From Legionellaceae bacterium (GTDB lineage: Bacteria > Pseudomonadota > Gammaproteobacteria > Legionellales > Legionellaceae), in contig JARGNP010000001.1 of NCBI GenBank assembly GCA_029210265.1, forward strand, positions 205,442 to 269,441: a DNA stretch of 64,000 nt, read 5' to 3'. The number at the start of each line of letters is the position of its first letter. Position 1 is the first letter of the stretch. Made by a program: the position numbers and the translations under genes. This document shows, piece after piece, positions 24,717-34,449 of this stretch. The notes under the pieces were generated by a model, which saw nothing but the letters and a program-made list of their open reading frames with translations, did not search any database and was not told the DNA's origin.

Positions 24717-27131
24717 ATGACTATCAGCACTCAAACTGTTCTTTTTCAGAACTTAAGCATGAAAGATCTTGATCGTGTAGGTGGTAAAAATGCCTCACTG
24801 GGTGAAATGATAAGTCAGCTGAGCAGTGCTGATGTACCCGTTCCTGGCGGATTTGCAACTACGGCCGACGCATTTCGTGAATTTTTAACCGAAAATAATC
24901 TTGGACAGAGAATTAAACAAGCTCTTCAAGGCTTAAACGTTGATGATGTGTCTGAGTTGGCTCGGGTTGGCTCAAATATTCGTACGATGATGATGGAAAC
25001 AGCGTTTTCATCAGTATTTGAAGCGGCCATACGCGATGAATACGCCAATTTAGAACAAGCAATAGGTCATAAAAATTTCACCGTTGCGGTGCGCTCTTCG
25101 GCAACAGCAGAAGATCTACCTGATGCGTCGTTCGCAGGTCAACAAGAAACACTTTTAAATATCCAAGGCGCTGATGCGGTATTAATTGCGATGAAAGAAG
25201 TGTTTGCTTCACTCTATAATGATCGTGCGATAGCTTATCGCGTTCATCAAAATTTTTCACACGATGATGTTGCTCTATCTGTTGGTGTTCAACAAATGGT
25301 TCGTAGTGACTGCGGCGCAAGCGGCGTGATGTTTACGATGGACACCGAGTCTGGCTTTGATCAAGTTGTGTTTATTACATCGTCTTATGGATTAGGTGAA
25401 ATGGTGGTTCAGGGGGCCGTGAATCCTGATGAGTTTTATGTGTACAAACCTGCACTTTCTGAAGGCCGTGCTGCTATTGTTCGTCGTAATCTTGGTGAAA
25501 AAGCCCTTGAAATGGTATTTAACAATGATGAAAGCGCTGATTCTCGCGTGATGATTCAAGATGTTGATAGCGCCCGACGTCAGAAATTTTCATTAAATTC
25601 TAACGATATTGAGCAATTGGCGCGACAAGCCATGATTATTGAAGCGCATTATGGCCGCCCTATGGATATTGAATGGGGTAAAGATGGTGTCGATGGCAAG
25701 TTATATATTTTACAAGCGCGTCCTGAAACAGTAAAAAGTCGTTCAGCAGCCACAGAAAAACAAGTGCTTGAGCGCTATGCATTAAAAAGCCAAGGCAACG
25801 TGATGGTTGAAGGTCGAAGCATTGGCCAACGCATCGGGCAGGGGCGTGTGCGGGTCATCAACGACGTGTCTGAAATGCATCGTGTTGAGCCAGGTGATGT
25901 ACTCGTTTCAGACATGACCGATCCAGATTGGGAGCCGGTGATGAAACGTGCTTCAGCGATTGTCACGAACCGAGGTGGCCGCACGTGTCATGCTGCAATT
26001 ATTGCACGTGAACTCGGTATTCCGGCTGTTGTTGGATGTGGCGATGCGACCATGCATTTGCGTGATGGTGATGAGGCGACGGTGAGTTGTGCCGAAGGTG
26101 ATACGGGTTATGTGTATGCAGGACTTGTACCGTTTGAACGCTCTATCATTGATATTGAAAAATTACCTGAATTGCCGTTAAAAGTCATGCTCAATGTAGG
26201 TAATCCTGATCGCGCATTTTCTTTTCGATCGATTCCGAATGCTGGTGTTGGTTTAGCACGGTTGGAATTTTTGATTTCAAACTCCATAGGTATTCACCCT
26301 AAAGCGTTATTAGATTTTGATGATTTAGAAGATCTTGAACTTAAGCAGCAAATTGCTGAAAAAACAGCGGCATATGCATCACCTGTGGCTTATTATGTTG
26401 AGCGACTAAAAGAAGGTATTGCGACGATTGCAGCTGCATTTTATCCAAAACCTGTGATTGTTCGACTATCTGATTTCAAATCCAACGAATATGCGAACCT
26501 TTTAGGTGGCCCATTGTATGAGCCAGAAGAAGAAAATCCAATGCTCGGATTCCGTGGTGCTTCGCGTTATGTTTCACCTGATTTTGCAGAATGTTTTGCG
26601 CTCGAATGCTTGGCTGTTAAGCAAGTACGTGAGTCGATGGGTTTTGACAATGTAGAAATCATGATTCCGTTTGTACGTACCGTGCGTGAGGCCTCGTCTG
26701 TGATTGATGTGCTTAAAGAGCATGGTCTTCGACGTGGTGAAGCAGGCCTACGCATTATTATGATGTGTGAATTACCGTCCAATGCTTTATTAGCGGATGC
26801 GTTTTTAGAGTATTTTGATGGTTTTTCAATCGGATCGAACGATTTAACCCAGCTAACCTTGGGGCTTGATCGTGACTCAGGATTGGTGGCTGATCAATTT
26901 GATGAGCGAGACCCGGCGGTTAAAGCATTGCTTCGCATGGCGATTTCCGCGTGTAAGCGCGCAGGAAAATATGTGGGCATATGCGGTCAAGGCCCTTCTG
27001 ACCATCCTGATTTGGCGATGTGGCTAATGGATGAAGGCATTGATAGCGTATCACTGAATCCAGACTCTGTGATTGAAACCAGCTTAATGCTAGCTAAGCA
27101 GAGTTCAGAATCTTTGGATGTGCTCTCGTGA
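24717..27131 (+). CDS. ppsA: Phosphoenolpyruvate synthase (804 aa)
   Basis: PpsA converts pyruvate and ATP to phosphoenolpyruvate, AMP and phosphate, a gluconeogenic step. Domains in order: ATP-binding N-terminal part ([48 protein letters not shown]), phosphohistidine swivel domain ([22 protein letters not shown], phosphorylated His425), and the PEP-binding barrel ([53 protein letters not shown]). The ATG at 24717 has GAGGG just upstream. The next gene starts with a GTGA overlap, so the antiporter, nadC and murG probably share its transcript. Confidence 0.96.
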   Translation: MTISTQTVLFQNLSMKDLDRVGGKNASLGEMISQLSSADVPVPGGFATTADAFREFLTENNLGQRIKQALQGLNVDDVSELARVGSNIRTMMMETAFSSVFEAAIRDEYANLEQAIGHKNFTVAVRSSATAEDLPDASFAGQQETLLNIQGADAVLIAMKEVFASLYNDRAIAYRVHQNFSHDDVALSVGVQQMVRSDCGASGVMFTMDTESGFDQVVFITSSYGLGEMVVQGAVNPDEFYVYKPALSEGRAAIVRRNLGEKALEMVFNNDESADSRVMIQDVDSARRQKFSLNSNDIEQLARQAMIIEAHYGRPMDIEWGKDGVDGKLYILQARPETVKSRSAATEKQVLERYALKSQGNVMVEGRSIGQRIGQGRVRVINDVSEMHRVEPGDVLVSDMTDPDWEPVMKRASAIVTNRGGRTCHAAIIARELGIPAVVGCGDATMHLRDGDEATVSCAEGDTGYVYAGLVPFERSIIDIEKLPELPLKVMLNVGNPDRAFSFRSIPNAGVGLARLEFLISNSIGIHPKALLDFDDLEDLELKQQIAEKTAAYASPVAYYVERLKEGIATIAAAFYPKPVIVRLSDFKSNEYANLLGGPLYEPEEENPMLGFRGASRYVSPDFAECFALECLAVKQVRESMGFDNVEIMIPFVRTVREASSVIDVLKEHGLRRGEAGLRIIMMCELPSNALLADAFLEYFDGFSIGSNDLTQLTLGLDRDSGLVADQFDERDPAVKALLRMAISACKRAGKYVGICGQGPSDHPDLAMWLMDEGIDSVSLNPDSVIETSLMLAKQSSESLDVLS

Positions 27132-28591
27132 GCTTTTCAGAGCTTTCAATAAAACGACGTATTGTTTTATTGCTATTACTTGTGTGCGTAGCTATACCCT
27201 GCTTTGCATTTACAAAGGGTAGTGGCGGACATACTGATCCGGTTGCCTCTGTCGTACTTTGGGTAACGCTTGTTTTCTTTTTTGGATTGATGGGTCGTTA
27301 TGCCGCCCAGCTTGTGAATCAGCCTGGTGTGTTAGGCGAATTACTCATGGGTGTGTTACTCGGAAACCTATGCTACTTTTTTGGTTTGCCGCTGGCTGTG
27401 GTTTTGCGCGAAGGTGGCGCAATCTTTGAGATTATGGGGGAAGTTCTATCTGGCGCGAGTATCACCACGGCGGTGACCATGCATTTACCTACCTTGCCGG
27501 AAGCTAAGCAAGTGATTGCAGTTCTGCAGGGTGAGAACGGGATAAGTCTGATTCGTGTGGCCTATGTGGTGGATAGTTTCTCACGTTATGGGGTTATTTT
27601 TCTATTATTTATGGTGGGCTTAGAAACATCAATCGATGAAATCATGCACACAGGTAAAGAATCGATGCGTGTTGCGTTGTTGGGCGTATTAGTACCTATA
27701 TTGCTTGGCTTTATTGTAACGTTGTTACTCATGCCTGAAGGCTCGCTTAAAACAGATTTATTTTTAGCGGCAACATTATCAGCTACAAGCGTGGGCATTA
27801 CAGCGCGTGTTTTAAAAGAAATGAAAAAACTGCGTACCCGAGAGGCAAAAACCATCTTGGGTGCAGCCATGATTGATGATGTACTGGGTTTAATTATCTT
27901 AGCGATTGTCAGTAGTGTGGTGTTGACTGGCGTGATTGAAATTGGTGTGCTTGTGCATGTGGTCATGCAAGTTATTTTGTTTTTTTCTGGTGTGCTTTTG
28001 ATTGGCCCATGGGTACTGCGCCGCATGGTGCATGCGTTTCGATTTTTAGAACCTTGGGAGTCAAAACTTGCGATTTCGTTTGTATTTGTTATGGCGTTAG
28101 CCTGGCTTGCAACCTTAGCGCAATTGGCGAGTATTATTGGAGCATTTGCTGCAGGCTTAATTATTCACGACGGTTTTTTTGATGGGCATGCGCTCGATGG
28201 TAAGCCCGACAAGCAAATTCGAGACCTCGTGGCACCGTTAGAGGCATTATTAGCACCGTTGTTTTTTATGCTGATTGGTATTCAAGTCAAATTAGAATCG
28301 TTTTTAGACTGGCATGTATTGGTTATTGCTTTAGGTTTGACGATCGCGGCCGTACTTGGAAAACTTGCGTGCGGTTTTGGTGCCGCTAAGAATGATGATC
28401 GTTTATTGATTGGAATCGGCATGCTGCCTCGCGGTGAAGTAGGTCTCGTCTTTGCGTCGATTGGCCGCACACTCGGCGTGCTCTCGGATGAGCTTTTCTC
28501 AGCGATTATTCTAATGGTCATTATCACAACGTTTATGGCGCCGCCTTGGATGAAAGCGCGTTATGCAAAACAAAAAAAGGTACTCGCGTGA
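27128..28591 (+). CDS. CPA2-type cation/proton antiporter (487 aa)
   Basis: A GTG start overlaps the ppsA stop (GTGA). An N-terminal hydrophobic segment ([16 protein letters not shown]) could be a signal peptide or first helix; about 12 further helices follow, with family motifs [62 protein letters not shown] (the D-D ion-binding pair), and GLIIHDGFF. These belong to Na+ or K+/H+ exchangers of the Kef/NapA type. No cytoplasmic TrkA-N domain follows, unlike KefB/C. It is probably translated with ppsA, and nadC starts inside its last codon. The ion is not determinable. Confidence 0.85.
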   Translation: MSFSELSIKRRIVLLLLLVCVAIPCFAFTKGSGGHTDPVASVVLWVTLVFFFGLMGRYAAQLVNQPGVLGELLMGVLLGNLCYFFGLPLAVVLREGGAIFEIMGEVLSGASITTAVTMHLPTLPEAKQVIAVLQGENGISLIRVAYVVDSFSRYGVIFLLFMVGLETSIDEIMHTGKESMRVALLGVLVPILLGFIVTLLLMPEGSLKTDLFLAATLSATSVGITARVLKEMKKLRTREAKTILGAAMIDDVLGLIILAIVSSVVLTGVIEIGVLVHVVMQVILFFSGVLLIGPWVLRRMVHAFRFLEPWESKLAISFVFVMALAWLATLAQLASIIGAFAAGLIIHDGFFDGHALDGKPDKQIRDLVAPLEALLAPLFFMLIGIQVKLESFLDWHVLVIALGLTIAAVLGKLACGFGAAKNDDRLLIGIGMLPRGEVGLVFASIGRTLGVLSDELFSAIILMVIITTFMAPPWMKARYAKQKKVLA

Positions 28592-29451
28592 GTGTTGTCG
28601 TTTGGGATAAAAAAGCATTACTTGAAGATGTCGTCAAGGCTTTAGTTGAGGATGTAGGAGCGCGTGATTTAACCGCAGCGTTATTACCTAAAGATGCCAT
28701 AACACATGCAGAAATTATTTCGCGTGAGCCGATGGTTGTATGCGGTATTCCATGGGTTAATCAAGTATTTTTTGAACTCAATCCAAGAATTAAACTTGAT
28801 TGGCAGGTCAACGAAGGTGATTTCTTATCTGAGCCTTGTGTGCTTGTTAAAATTTATGGCCCCACACGCGCCATATTAATGGCTGAGCGTGCGGCGCTCA
28901 ATTTTTTACAGACTTTATCAGGCACGGCGACTGAAACACGGCGTTATGTGGCATGTTTAGATGGCTATCATACTCAGCTATTAGATACACGTAAAACGCT
29001 ACCAGGTTTACGTCAGGCTCAAAAATATGCTGTACGCTGCGGTGGTGGTGTGAACCATCGCTTTGGGTTATATGATGCGGTTTTGATCAAAGAAAACCAT
29101 ATCAAAGCCTGTGGTTCAATTACAGAGGCAGTAAAACAAGCGAGGCAGCAGGGTCTAGGTAACTGGATTGAAGTTGAAGTTGAGAGTTTAGATGAATTTA
29201 AAGAGGCGCTCGTAGCTGCACCTGATCGTATTTTACTTGATAATTTTGATCAAGCCATGCTTATCGAAGCCGTTGCTATGAATAAAAATAATAATACAAA
29301 TAAAAAGATTATTTTAGAGGCATCGGGTGGGGTTGAATTAGCAACGCTTAGTAAAATTGCTGAAACAGGCGTGGATTATATCTCCGTAGGTGCAATTACA
29401 AAATCCGTACGTGCCATTGATTTGAGTTTGTTATTAAAAGAGAATTTATGA
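28588..29451 (+). CDS. nadC: Quinolinate phosphoribosyltransferase NadC (287 aa)
   Basis: NadC converts quinolinate and PRPP to nicotinate mononucleotide, the last dedicated step of NAD synthesis. Motifs: VGARDLTAALLP, AERAALNFLQTLSGTAT, LDTRKTLPGLRQAQKYAVRCGGGVNHRFGLYDAVLIKENH (all conserved in parts), and EASGGVELATLSKIAETGVDYISVG. The frame extends back to 28546, but the GTG at 28588 overlaps the antiporter stop (GTGA) and gives the normal length, so it is preferred. murG begins with an overlapping ATGA at the end. Confidence 0.95.
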   Translation: MSVVVWDKKALLEDVVKALVEDVGARDLTAALLPKDAITHAEIISREPMVVCGIPWVNQVFFELNPRIKLDWQVNEGDFLSEPCVLVKIYGPTRAILMAERAALNFLQTLSGTATETRRYVACLDGYHTQLLDTRKTLPGLRQAQKYAVRCGGGVNHRFGLYDAVLIKENHIKACGSITEAVKQARQQGLGNWIEVEVESLDEFKEALVAAPDRILLDNFDQAMLIEAVAMNKNNNTNKKIILEASGGVELATLSKIAETGVDYISVGAITKSVRAIDLSLLLKENL

Positions 29452-30533
29452 ATAAGCATGTTTTAGTTTTTACAGGCGGTGGCACGGCCGGGCATGTAAC
29501 CCCGAACCTTGCTTTGATACATGAGCTCGCATCTGAGTATGATATTCACTATATCGGTTCAAATACCGGTGTTGAACGTAAGCTGGTCGAATCTGAAGGT
29601 ATTGCGTACCACGCCGTGCAATCAGGTAAGCTACGACGTCATTTTAGTTTAAAAACAGCGTTAACACCGTTTAAACTGCTCCTAGGCATTTTCCAGTCGT
29701 ATAAGCTTTTGCATAAACTAAAACCTAAGCTTGTTTTTTCAAAAGGTGGTTTTGTTGCCTTACCTGTTGTTATCGGCGCTTGGTTAAATCGAATTCCTGT
29801 GATTGCTCACGAATCTGATTTAAGCCCTGGGCTTGCTAATAAACTTAGCTTTCCGTTTGTGAATACCGTTTGTGTGACGTTTGATGCCGGTAAAAAATAT
29901 TTTAAAGATTTAAATAAAGTCCATGTTACAGGTACGCCTATTCGACCCGAGCTGCTTCAAGGCAATCGTGAGGCTGGCTTAAATCGGTGCGGCTTTGGTG
30001 TTAATAATAAGCCTTGTATTCTTGTTATCGGTGGTAGCCAAGGCGCACAGGTATTAAATACAAGTATACGTGCGCAACTTGATGATCTGTGTACACGTTT
30101 TAATATTATACATTTGTGTGGTGCGGGTAAGCTTGATGCTAGCTTGAATAGCCGAGAAGGTTATTTTCAATTGGAGTATGCGACCCAAGAGCTTCCTGAT
30201 TTGTTTGCAGCAAGCGATATTATTTTATCGCGCTCAGGTGCTAATGCGCTGTATGAAGTTCTAGCCTTAGAAAAGCCGCATGTGCTTGTACCGCTTTCAC
30301 GGCGTTATAGTCGTGGTGATCAAATTGATAATGCGCGTTATTTTGAAAAAAAAGGCGTGAGCGTGGTTTTAGATGAAGAAAATATGACCTCCAACGATGT
30401 GCGTGATGCGTTGGATGATGTCTATGCTCGTCGAGATTTAATTACCGCTGAGATTAAAAGACTAAGCATTCAATCAGCGACACAAACTTTGGTTGATTTG
30501 ATTCGAACGACGGCAAAACCTCATGCTAAATAA
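29448..30533 (+). CDS. murG: MurG glycosyltransferase (361 aa)
   Basis: MurG adds N-acetylglucosamine from UDP-GlcNAc to lipid I, giving lipid II, on the inner face of the cytoplasmic membrane. Hallmarks: VFTGGGTAGHVTPNLAL (first G-loop and catalytic His), FSKGGFVALPVVIGAW, HESDLSPGLANK, VIGGSQGAQVLN, and DIILSRSGANALYEVLALEKP (UDP-binding). The gene lies outside the usual dcw cluster, in an operon behind nadC (4-base overlap). The cupin gene overlaps its 3' end by 11 bases. Confidence 0.95.
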   Translation: MNKHVLVFTGGGTAGHVTPNLALIHELASEYDIHYIGSNTGVERKLVESEGIAYHAVQSGKLRRHFSLKTALTPFKLLLGIFQSYKLLHKLKPKLVFSKGGFVALPVVIGAWLNRIPVIAHESDLSPGLANKLSFPFVNTVCVTFDAGKKYFKDLNKVHVTGTPIRPELLQGNREAGLNRCGFGVNNKPCILVIGGSQGAQVLNTSIRAQLDDLCTRFNIIHLCGAGKLDASLNSREGYFQLEYATQELPDLFAASDIILSRSGANALYEVLALEKPHVLVPLSRRYSRGDQIDNARYFEKKGVSVVLDEENMTSNDVRDALDDVYARRDLITAEIKRLSIQSATQTLVDLIRTTAKPHAK

Positions 30534-30933
30534 ACTACACATCGAGCATTACAAACAGCTTGTTCCCGACATGAGCTCGGCTAAGCCGAATGGATATAAA
30601 ACACTTCCTAAAGGCGACACCGCCTATATCAATCCTGAAGAAGATGTAAAATTCACAGGTATTATTGAATTTGTTCCAGGCACAGGAGTTCGTGGTAATC
30701 ATTACCATAAAAACAAACTTGAAATTTTGTATATTATTTCCGGTGAAATAAAGGCATATTACTGGGAAGCCGATAATCCAGATGAAATTACCGAGGTAAT
30801 ACATACCAAAGGCGATAAAATTACGATTCCTCCATGTATCGGCCATGGTTTTGAGGCTATTCAGCACACCATCGTTTTAGAGATGACAACAACCGCGTTT
30901 GATATGGCCGATACGTTTTATAAACAAACTTAA
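30523..30933 (+). CDS. Cupin-domain protein (136 aa)
   Basis: One conserved cupin barrel is visible: GTGVRGNHYHKNKLEILYIISGEI (cupin motif 1, G-x5-HxH-x3,4-E-x6-G) and IPPCIGHGFEAI (motif 2, P-x-x-x-x-H). His69/His71-type residues and Glu suggest bound metal. Homologues include sugar 3,4-ketoisomerases of the WxcM/FdtA type and simple cupins of unknown role. It overlaps murG by 11 bases and is the last gene of the ppsA operon. Its stop and that of convergent ygfZ overlap by three bases. Confidence 0.75.
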   Translation: MLNKLHIEHYKQLVPDMSSAKPNGYKTLPKGDTAYINPEEDVKFTGIIEFVPGTGVRGNHYHKNKLEILYIISGEIKAYYWEADNPDEITEVIHTKGDKITIPPCIGHGFEAIQHTIVLEMTTTAFDMADTFYKQT

Positions 30934-31829
30934 ATCTTAAATGCTTGTCCCTGCTCTTCGAAGCGTATCGTGTCCGGATGCTCAATAAGAAGGCTCGCAG
31001 TAATCATCGCGTGGTTGTTGCTTAAATAACAAAAATCAACCAACTCACCTACCTCACGCGTACCATCCTCTGTCATGATACGGAGGCCTGGTTTTAAGGC
31101 TTCAGAAGTCTCGATCGCAAACACTTTCATGGCATGTTTAAGTTTGGCGCGGTAATGCGTGCGAGCAATAATTTCTTGGCCTTTATAGCAGCCTTTATCA
31201 AAGTTTAAATGCCCCGTGTTTTGTAATCCAAGCCTGTGCGGTAAAAATAAACCACGTGATTCAGGATAAATTTGGATTTCACCGTGCTGTAAGCGCAACG
31301 CATGCCATGCTTTGGCATCTTGAAGTAAGTTTTGTTGTGCAAACGAGGCTTTAATCGCTTCAAGTTGGTTTGTATCAACAAGCATCAGATAAAAATTATC
31401 ACCTAGATGGTAGGCACAGGCGTTCTCATGTACAAGCACAGCATTTTTTTCAGAAGGCCAGACGCCTTCGAGTGGCAGTGCTTGCTTGGCATCATGTAGA
31501 TAAAACCCAAGCATATGATATTGTGTGTCATGCTCAAGGGATACACGAGAGAGCATCGCTGTGGCTGAGAGTGATTTTTGTGTTTTTTCAAGTAAGTTAT
31601 TAGGTAAAATAAGTTTTAGACCCTGCCAAGATAAAACATCAGGCAGAGCAAGTACGCGGCCTTTTAGGTTGCATAAAGCACCTTGGCGCATGGTGTGTGC
31701 AGTGACTTGGTTCACATCGCAACTGATTTGACCTTGTAAAAACTCAGAGGCTTTTTCGCCAAGAATATTAAGTGCGCTTAGGTGTGGTAAGTCAAAGAGG
31801 GTGTTTTGAGTTGGGAGTGGGTGATTCAT
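30930..31829 (-). CDS. ygfZ: Folate-binding YgfZ-type protein (299 aa)
   Basis: The signature K-G-C-Y-K-G-Q-E is present in NFDKGCYKGQEIIARTHYRAK, and the N-terminus contains LGEKASEFLQGQISCDVNQV and QGALCNLKGRVLALPDVL, as in the glycine-cleavage-T-like YgfZ/IbA57 family. These proteins bind tetrahydrofolate and support Fe-S cluster enzymes such as MiaB. The frame extends to 31862, inside vapC, but the ATG at 31829 is five bases after the vapC stop and begins MNHPLPTQNTLF, a natural start. The gene now depends on the toxin-antitoxin operon for transcription unless it has its own promoter inside vapC. Confidence 0.9.
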   Translation of the reverse strand: MNHPLPTQNTLFDLPHLSALNILGEKASEFLQGQISCDVNQVTAHTMRQGALCNLKGRVLALPDVLSWQGLKLILPNNLLEKTQKSLSATAMLSRVSLEHDTQYHMLGFYLHDAKQALPLEGVWPSEKNAVLVHENACAYHLGDNFYLMLVDTNQLEAIKASFAQQNLLQDAKAWHALRLQHGEIQIYPESRGLFLPHRLGLQNTGHLNFDKGCYKGQEIIARTHYRAKLKHAMKVFAIETSEALKPGLRIMTEDGTREVGELVDFCYLSNNHAMITASLLIEHPDTIRFEEQGQAFKI

Positions 31830-31834
31830 GAATA

Positions 31835-32245
31835 TTAATCCTTGGGGAAAGGTTCTAACCAATCTTCTATTTTTAAAGCATCAATTTGACGAAAGGCTTT
31901 GTCGTTAGTAATAAGTATGGCGTTATATTGCAGCGCATGCGTAGCGATAAGTAAATCAAGAGGTGCTAATGCTTTACCTTGTTGCTGTATATTAGCTCGC
32001 AGTGAGCCGTAGCATTTTGCAGTATCACTATCCCATGATAAAATTTTAACTCGAATTAAAAACTCATGAACAAGTTGATGTAATGCTAAGGCTTTCGGAC
32101 GTTTGGCCAGTCCGAAGTGTAATTCTGCTTCGGTGATGGATGAAATGTAAATAGAAGACATGGATTTTGATTGAATACGTTGCTTGACTTCAGGGTGTTT
32201 CTTAAGAAGGTGGCTGACTGTATTTGTGTCTAAAATATATTTCAT
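31835..32245 (-). CDS. vapC: VapC-type PIN-domain ribonuclease toxin (136 aa)
   Basis: The PIN-domain acidic residues are all present: Asp6 in YILDTNTVSHLL, Glu41 in SSITEAELHFG, Asp97 in LAPLDLLIATHAL and Asp115 in ILITNDKAF. VapC enzymes cut specific tRNA or rRNA when the antitoxin is lost. The start overlaps the vapB stop by four bases (ATGA). The protein is of normal length and shows no sign of damage. Confidence 0.93.
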   Translation of the reverse strand: MKYILDTNTVSHLLKKHPEVKQRIQSKSMSSIYISSITEAELHFGLAKRPKALALHQLVHEFLIRVKILSWDSDTAKCYGSLRANIQQQGKALAPLDLLIATHALQYNAILITNDKAFRQIDALKIEDWLEPFPKD

Positions 32246-32514
32246 ACGTTATCCCAACCATCCAAAGGATCACGAAGGTTTTTCTTATCAACCTGCTTTG
32301 ATCGTTCTGAATGGTTTAAAAAATCCTCAGGTGCACGTGTTGTTTGAAGTAAATTAAAAAAATCATCCCATGAATCGGGGTGAGCCGATAAAATCACATC
32401 GCCTGATTTTGAATCTCGATGAATAAAGACTTCGTCACCTTCGAATCGGCAATTTGCTGGCAAGCGAACCGCTTGGCTCCTACCGTTCATGAATAGTTTT
32501 GCGGCTTTAGACAT
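32242..32514 (-). CDS. vapB: VapB-type antitoxin (90 aa)
   Basis: The N-terminal half, KAAKLFMNGRSQAVRLPANCRFEGDEV, is the swapped-hairpin AbrB-like DNA-binding domain of VapB antitoxins. The C-terminal half is acidic and extended, as in the part that wraps the toxin. It is coupled to vapC. An AT-rich partly symmetrical element upstream is a likely autoregulatory operator. GGAGG lies just before the ATG. Confidence 0.93.
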   Translation of the reverse strand: MSKAAKLFMNGRSQAVRLPANCRFEGDEVFIHRDSKSGDVILSAHPDSWDDFFNLLQTTRAPEDFLNHSERSKQVDKKNLRDPLDGWDNV

Positions 32515-32540
32515 GACAGACCTCCAGAGAAGTATTTTAT

Positions 32541-32560
32541 GGTATATATTTTAGTATATC
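32541..32560. promoter_or_regulatory. Possible vapBC operator
   Basis: GGTATATATTTTAGTATATC contains outward-facing TATA/GTATA arms (GGTATA and TATATC) and is 27 bases upstream of the vapB ATG. VapB-type antitoxins generally bind such short inverted repeats at their own promoter. The match is imperfect. Confidence 0.35.
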
Positions 32561-32587
32561 ACATGTTTAGAAAATAAAATATCAAGC

Positions 32588-32617
32588 AAAAAAAATCCCG
32601 GTTTATAAGCCGGGATT
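32588..32617 (-). terminator. Intrinsic terminator after the Bax-inhibitor-1 gene
   Basis: On the minus strand AATCCCGG pairs with CCGGGATT over 8 bp around an 8-base loop and is followed by a run of eight U. It lies 26 bases past the end of the gene at 32643 and upstream of vapBC, which therefore need their own promoter. Confidence 0.85.
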
Positions 32618-32642
32618 TCTAAATTAACTATTTTATAACTAA

Positions 32643-33317
32643 TTAGTCGCGACCTGAGAATGCACCTAAAAGGTTAAGCAAACTCAAGAACAAGTTATAA
32701 AGCGAAACAAATAGCGAAACGGTGGCCACGATGTAATTTCTTTCGCCACCATGAATAATCTCGCTGGTTTGAAACAGAATTAAACCAGAAGAGATTAAAA
32801 CAAACGCAGCAGATACCATAAGTTGCATGGCGGGTATATTAAATAAAAACCCTGCAATCATACCTAAAAATGCAACCATCATTGCAACAAACAAAAAGCC
32901 ACTTAAGTAACTGAAATCTTTACGTGTGGTGAGTGCGTAGCCAGAAAGGCCTAAGAAAATAATACCTGTTCCACCCAGTGCCGTACCAATTAATTGAGGT
33001 CCGTTTGAAAAAGCGCTGATGTAGGCATTTAAAATAGGCCCGATTGAATAGCCCATAAAGCCGGTGAAAGCAAAAACACTGAGAAGACCGAGCGGACTGT
33101 TTTTAAGAGCGTGAGTTAAAAACATCAATCCATAAATACCCCCAATAAGTAGCAGAGGATGCATGGGAGTCGCGTGTGTTGCAAATGATAAATAAGCTGT
33201 GAGCGCACTAAACATAAAGCACATGCTGAGCAATAGGTATGTATTTTTAAGCACTTTGTTGGTTGCTAAAATTGACTCGGTTGAATGAGTCAAGGTAGAT
33301 GTTTTTAATTTGTTCAT
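32643..33317 (-). CDS. Bax inhibitor-1/YccA-family membrane protein (224 aa)
   Basis: Seven hydrophobic helices and the family sequences LKNTYLLLSMCFMFSALTAY, LGLLSVFAFTGFMGYSIGPIL, SGYALTTRKDFSYLSGFLFV and the C-terminal SEIIHGGERNYIVATVSLFVSLYNLFLSLL identify a BI-1/YccA protein. In bacteria these modulate FtsH proteolysis or conduct calcium. GGAGTG precedes the ATG. It is followed by a strong terminator, so it seems to be a single-gene unit. Confidence 0.93.
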   Translation of the reverse strand: MNKLKTSTLTHSTESILATNKVLKNTYLLLSMCFMFSALTAYLSFATHATPMHPLLLIGGIYGLMFLTHALKNSPLGLLSVFAFTGFMGYSIGPILNAYISAFSNGPQLIGTALGGTGIIFLGLSGYALTTRKDFSYLSGFLFVAMMVAFLGMIAGFLFNIPAMQLMVSAAFVLISSGLILFQTSEIIHGGERNYIVATVSLFVSLYNLFLSLLNLLGAFSGRD

Positions 33318-33347
33318 AAAAAGACACTCCGGTAGATTCTATGATGA

Positions 33348-33386
33348 CGCCTCAGCCTATAAGATATAGGCGATGAGGCGGTTTTT
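33348..33386 (+). terminator. Terminator-like hairpin with U-tract on the plus strand
   Basis: GCCTCA and CCTATA (33349-33361) pair with TATAGG and TGAGGC (33365-33379) around a 3-base loop; on the plus strand GGTTTTTC follows. Both neighbouring genes run on the minus strand, where the hairpin has no U-tract. It may limit antisense transcription or act as a 3' stabilising hairpin for the gene at 33397. Confidence 0.5.
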
Positions 33387-33396
33387 CAAGTCATTT

Positions 33397-34449
33397 TCAA
33401 AGCATACTTGTTATAGGAGTAATGTTTGTTTCGGAGCGAGGCTCAGTGAAACTTGTTGCAGGACCTCCAGACGCACCGATGGCAAGCATTTCTTGTCTAT
33501 ATATTTTACAATGCCCTGCGCATGGATCCCAGATGTCAATCCATCCTTTTGTACCGTCACCAAGATCGACAGAAATCGGTGGTTGGGTTGTGTATTTGCT
33601 ATTACGGGTAGCCCCTTCAAAATGGGGGATTGCGTTTGATTTTTTCAGGCGCCAAGGAATTGACCATAAGGTACCTCCAAAAGCCATCACACCGGTATCT
33701 TCTGGATTAAAGCTTATATGACGCCCAGTTTTACATAAAGCAACCATGAGAGATACCTCAACACATCGCGTGTGTGGTTCGACCCATTCATTAGGGGCAG
33801 GATGGATGGTACGCATGAAAAGTGTACGAGGCATCATGTATTGAGATTTTGTTGGAATGCATGCTAACTCAAAAGTCCAAGCATGGCCTTCTTTCGCATT
33901 AATTCTATTGAGCAATCGAACCATTTTTTGTCGCAAGATAACATCTTCTGTAGGATTTTTATCTTGTGAGATAGCAAGTAGTACGAGGGTTTTTCCTGGA
34001 ACCACAACCATGCCTAAGCATTTATTTTTTCCCGCGAGAGGGAATGCCTCGTTTGTTTCGTTAAGCGCTTGATAGGCTAAAGCAAAAAAGTCGCTTGCAG
34101 CACGTTTGGTGTTGGTAACAGCCTGGGTTTTAAGTTCTATTGATTGGGAAGGCTTACCATGCAGGAATGTGCCTTGGTCTTCAAATTCGAATTTGGTTCT
34201 TGCTATCGAAGAGGTTTGAATAAACTGACAATATTGCTCGCTGTCTCGTTGACCAGATGTCTCGCCTAAAAAATTGCCATTGTTAAGCTTTGGCTCGAAT
34301 CGTTTTGTAAACATAGCGTACCGCGAAGACATACGAAAAGGCGTACCTATTTCAGACTCTGATTCAGAGTCAGTTGATAAGTTTGTTTCTATACTTAAAG
34401 GTGCACTTAAAGAGGCGCTTGAGGTTTCGTTTGGTGTATTTGTAGGCAT
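33397..34449 (-). CDS. Unknown protein with possible deaminase-like zinc site (350 aa)
   Basis: The ATG at 34449 is preferred to one at 34458 because the sequence around it matches the start of the giant gene upstream, and both proteins then begin MPTNT. The first 45 residues are Ser/Thr/Glu-rich and disordered-looking. In the C-terminal half, TRCVEVSLMVALC (Cys229, Glu231) and, 78 residues on, GWIDIWDPCAGHCKIYR (Cys310, Cys314) resemble the C/HxE and PCxxC motifs of the cytidine-deaminase fold, where Glu is catalytic and the others bind zinc. The spacing is larger than in well-known members, so this is a suggestion. No signal peptide is seen. It could be a toxin or host-directed enzyme. Confidence 0.5.
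   Translation of the reverse strand: MPTNTPNETSSASLSAPLSIETNLSTDSESESEIGTPFRMSSRYAMFTKRFEPKLNNGNFLGETSGQRDSEQYCQFIQTSSIARTKFEFEDQGTFLHGKPSQSIELKTQAVTNTKRAASDFFALAYQALNETNEAFPLAGKNKCLGMVVVPGKTLVLLAISQDKNPTEDVILRQKMVRLLNRINAKEGHAWTFELACIPTKSQYMMPRTLFMRTIHPAPNEWVEPHTRCVEVSLMVALCKTGRHISFNPEDTGVMAFGGTLWSIPWRLKKSNAIPHFEGATRNSKYTTQPPISVDLGDGTKGWIDIWDPCAGHCKIYRQEMLAIGASGGPATSFTEPRSETNITPITSML

Noticed and set aside
27586-28026. 146-codon minus-strand frame opposite the antiporter
   Set aside because: Thr/Ile/Ser-rich antisense of a membrane protein, typical of shadow frames.
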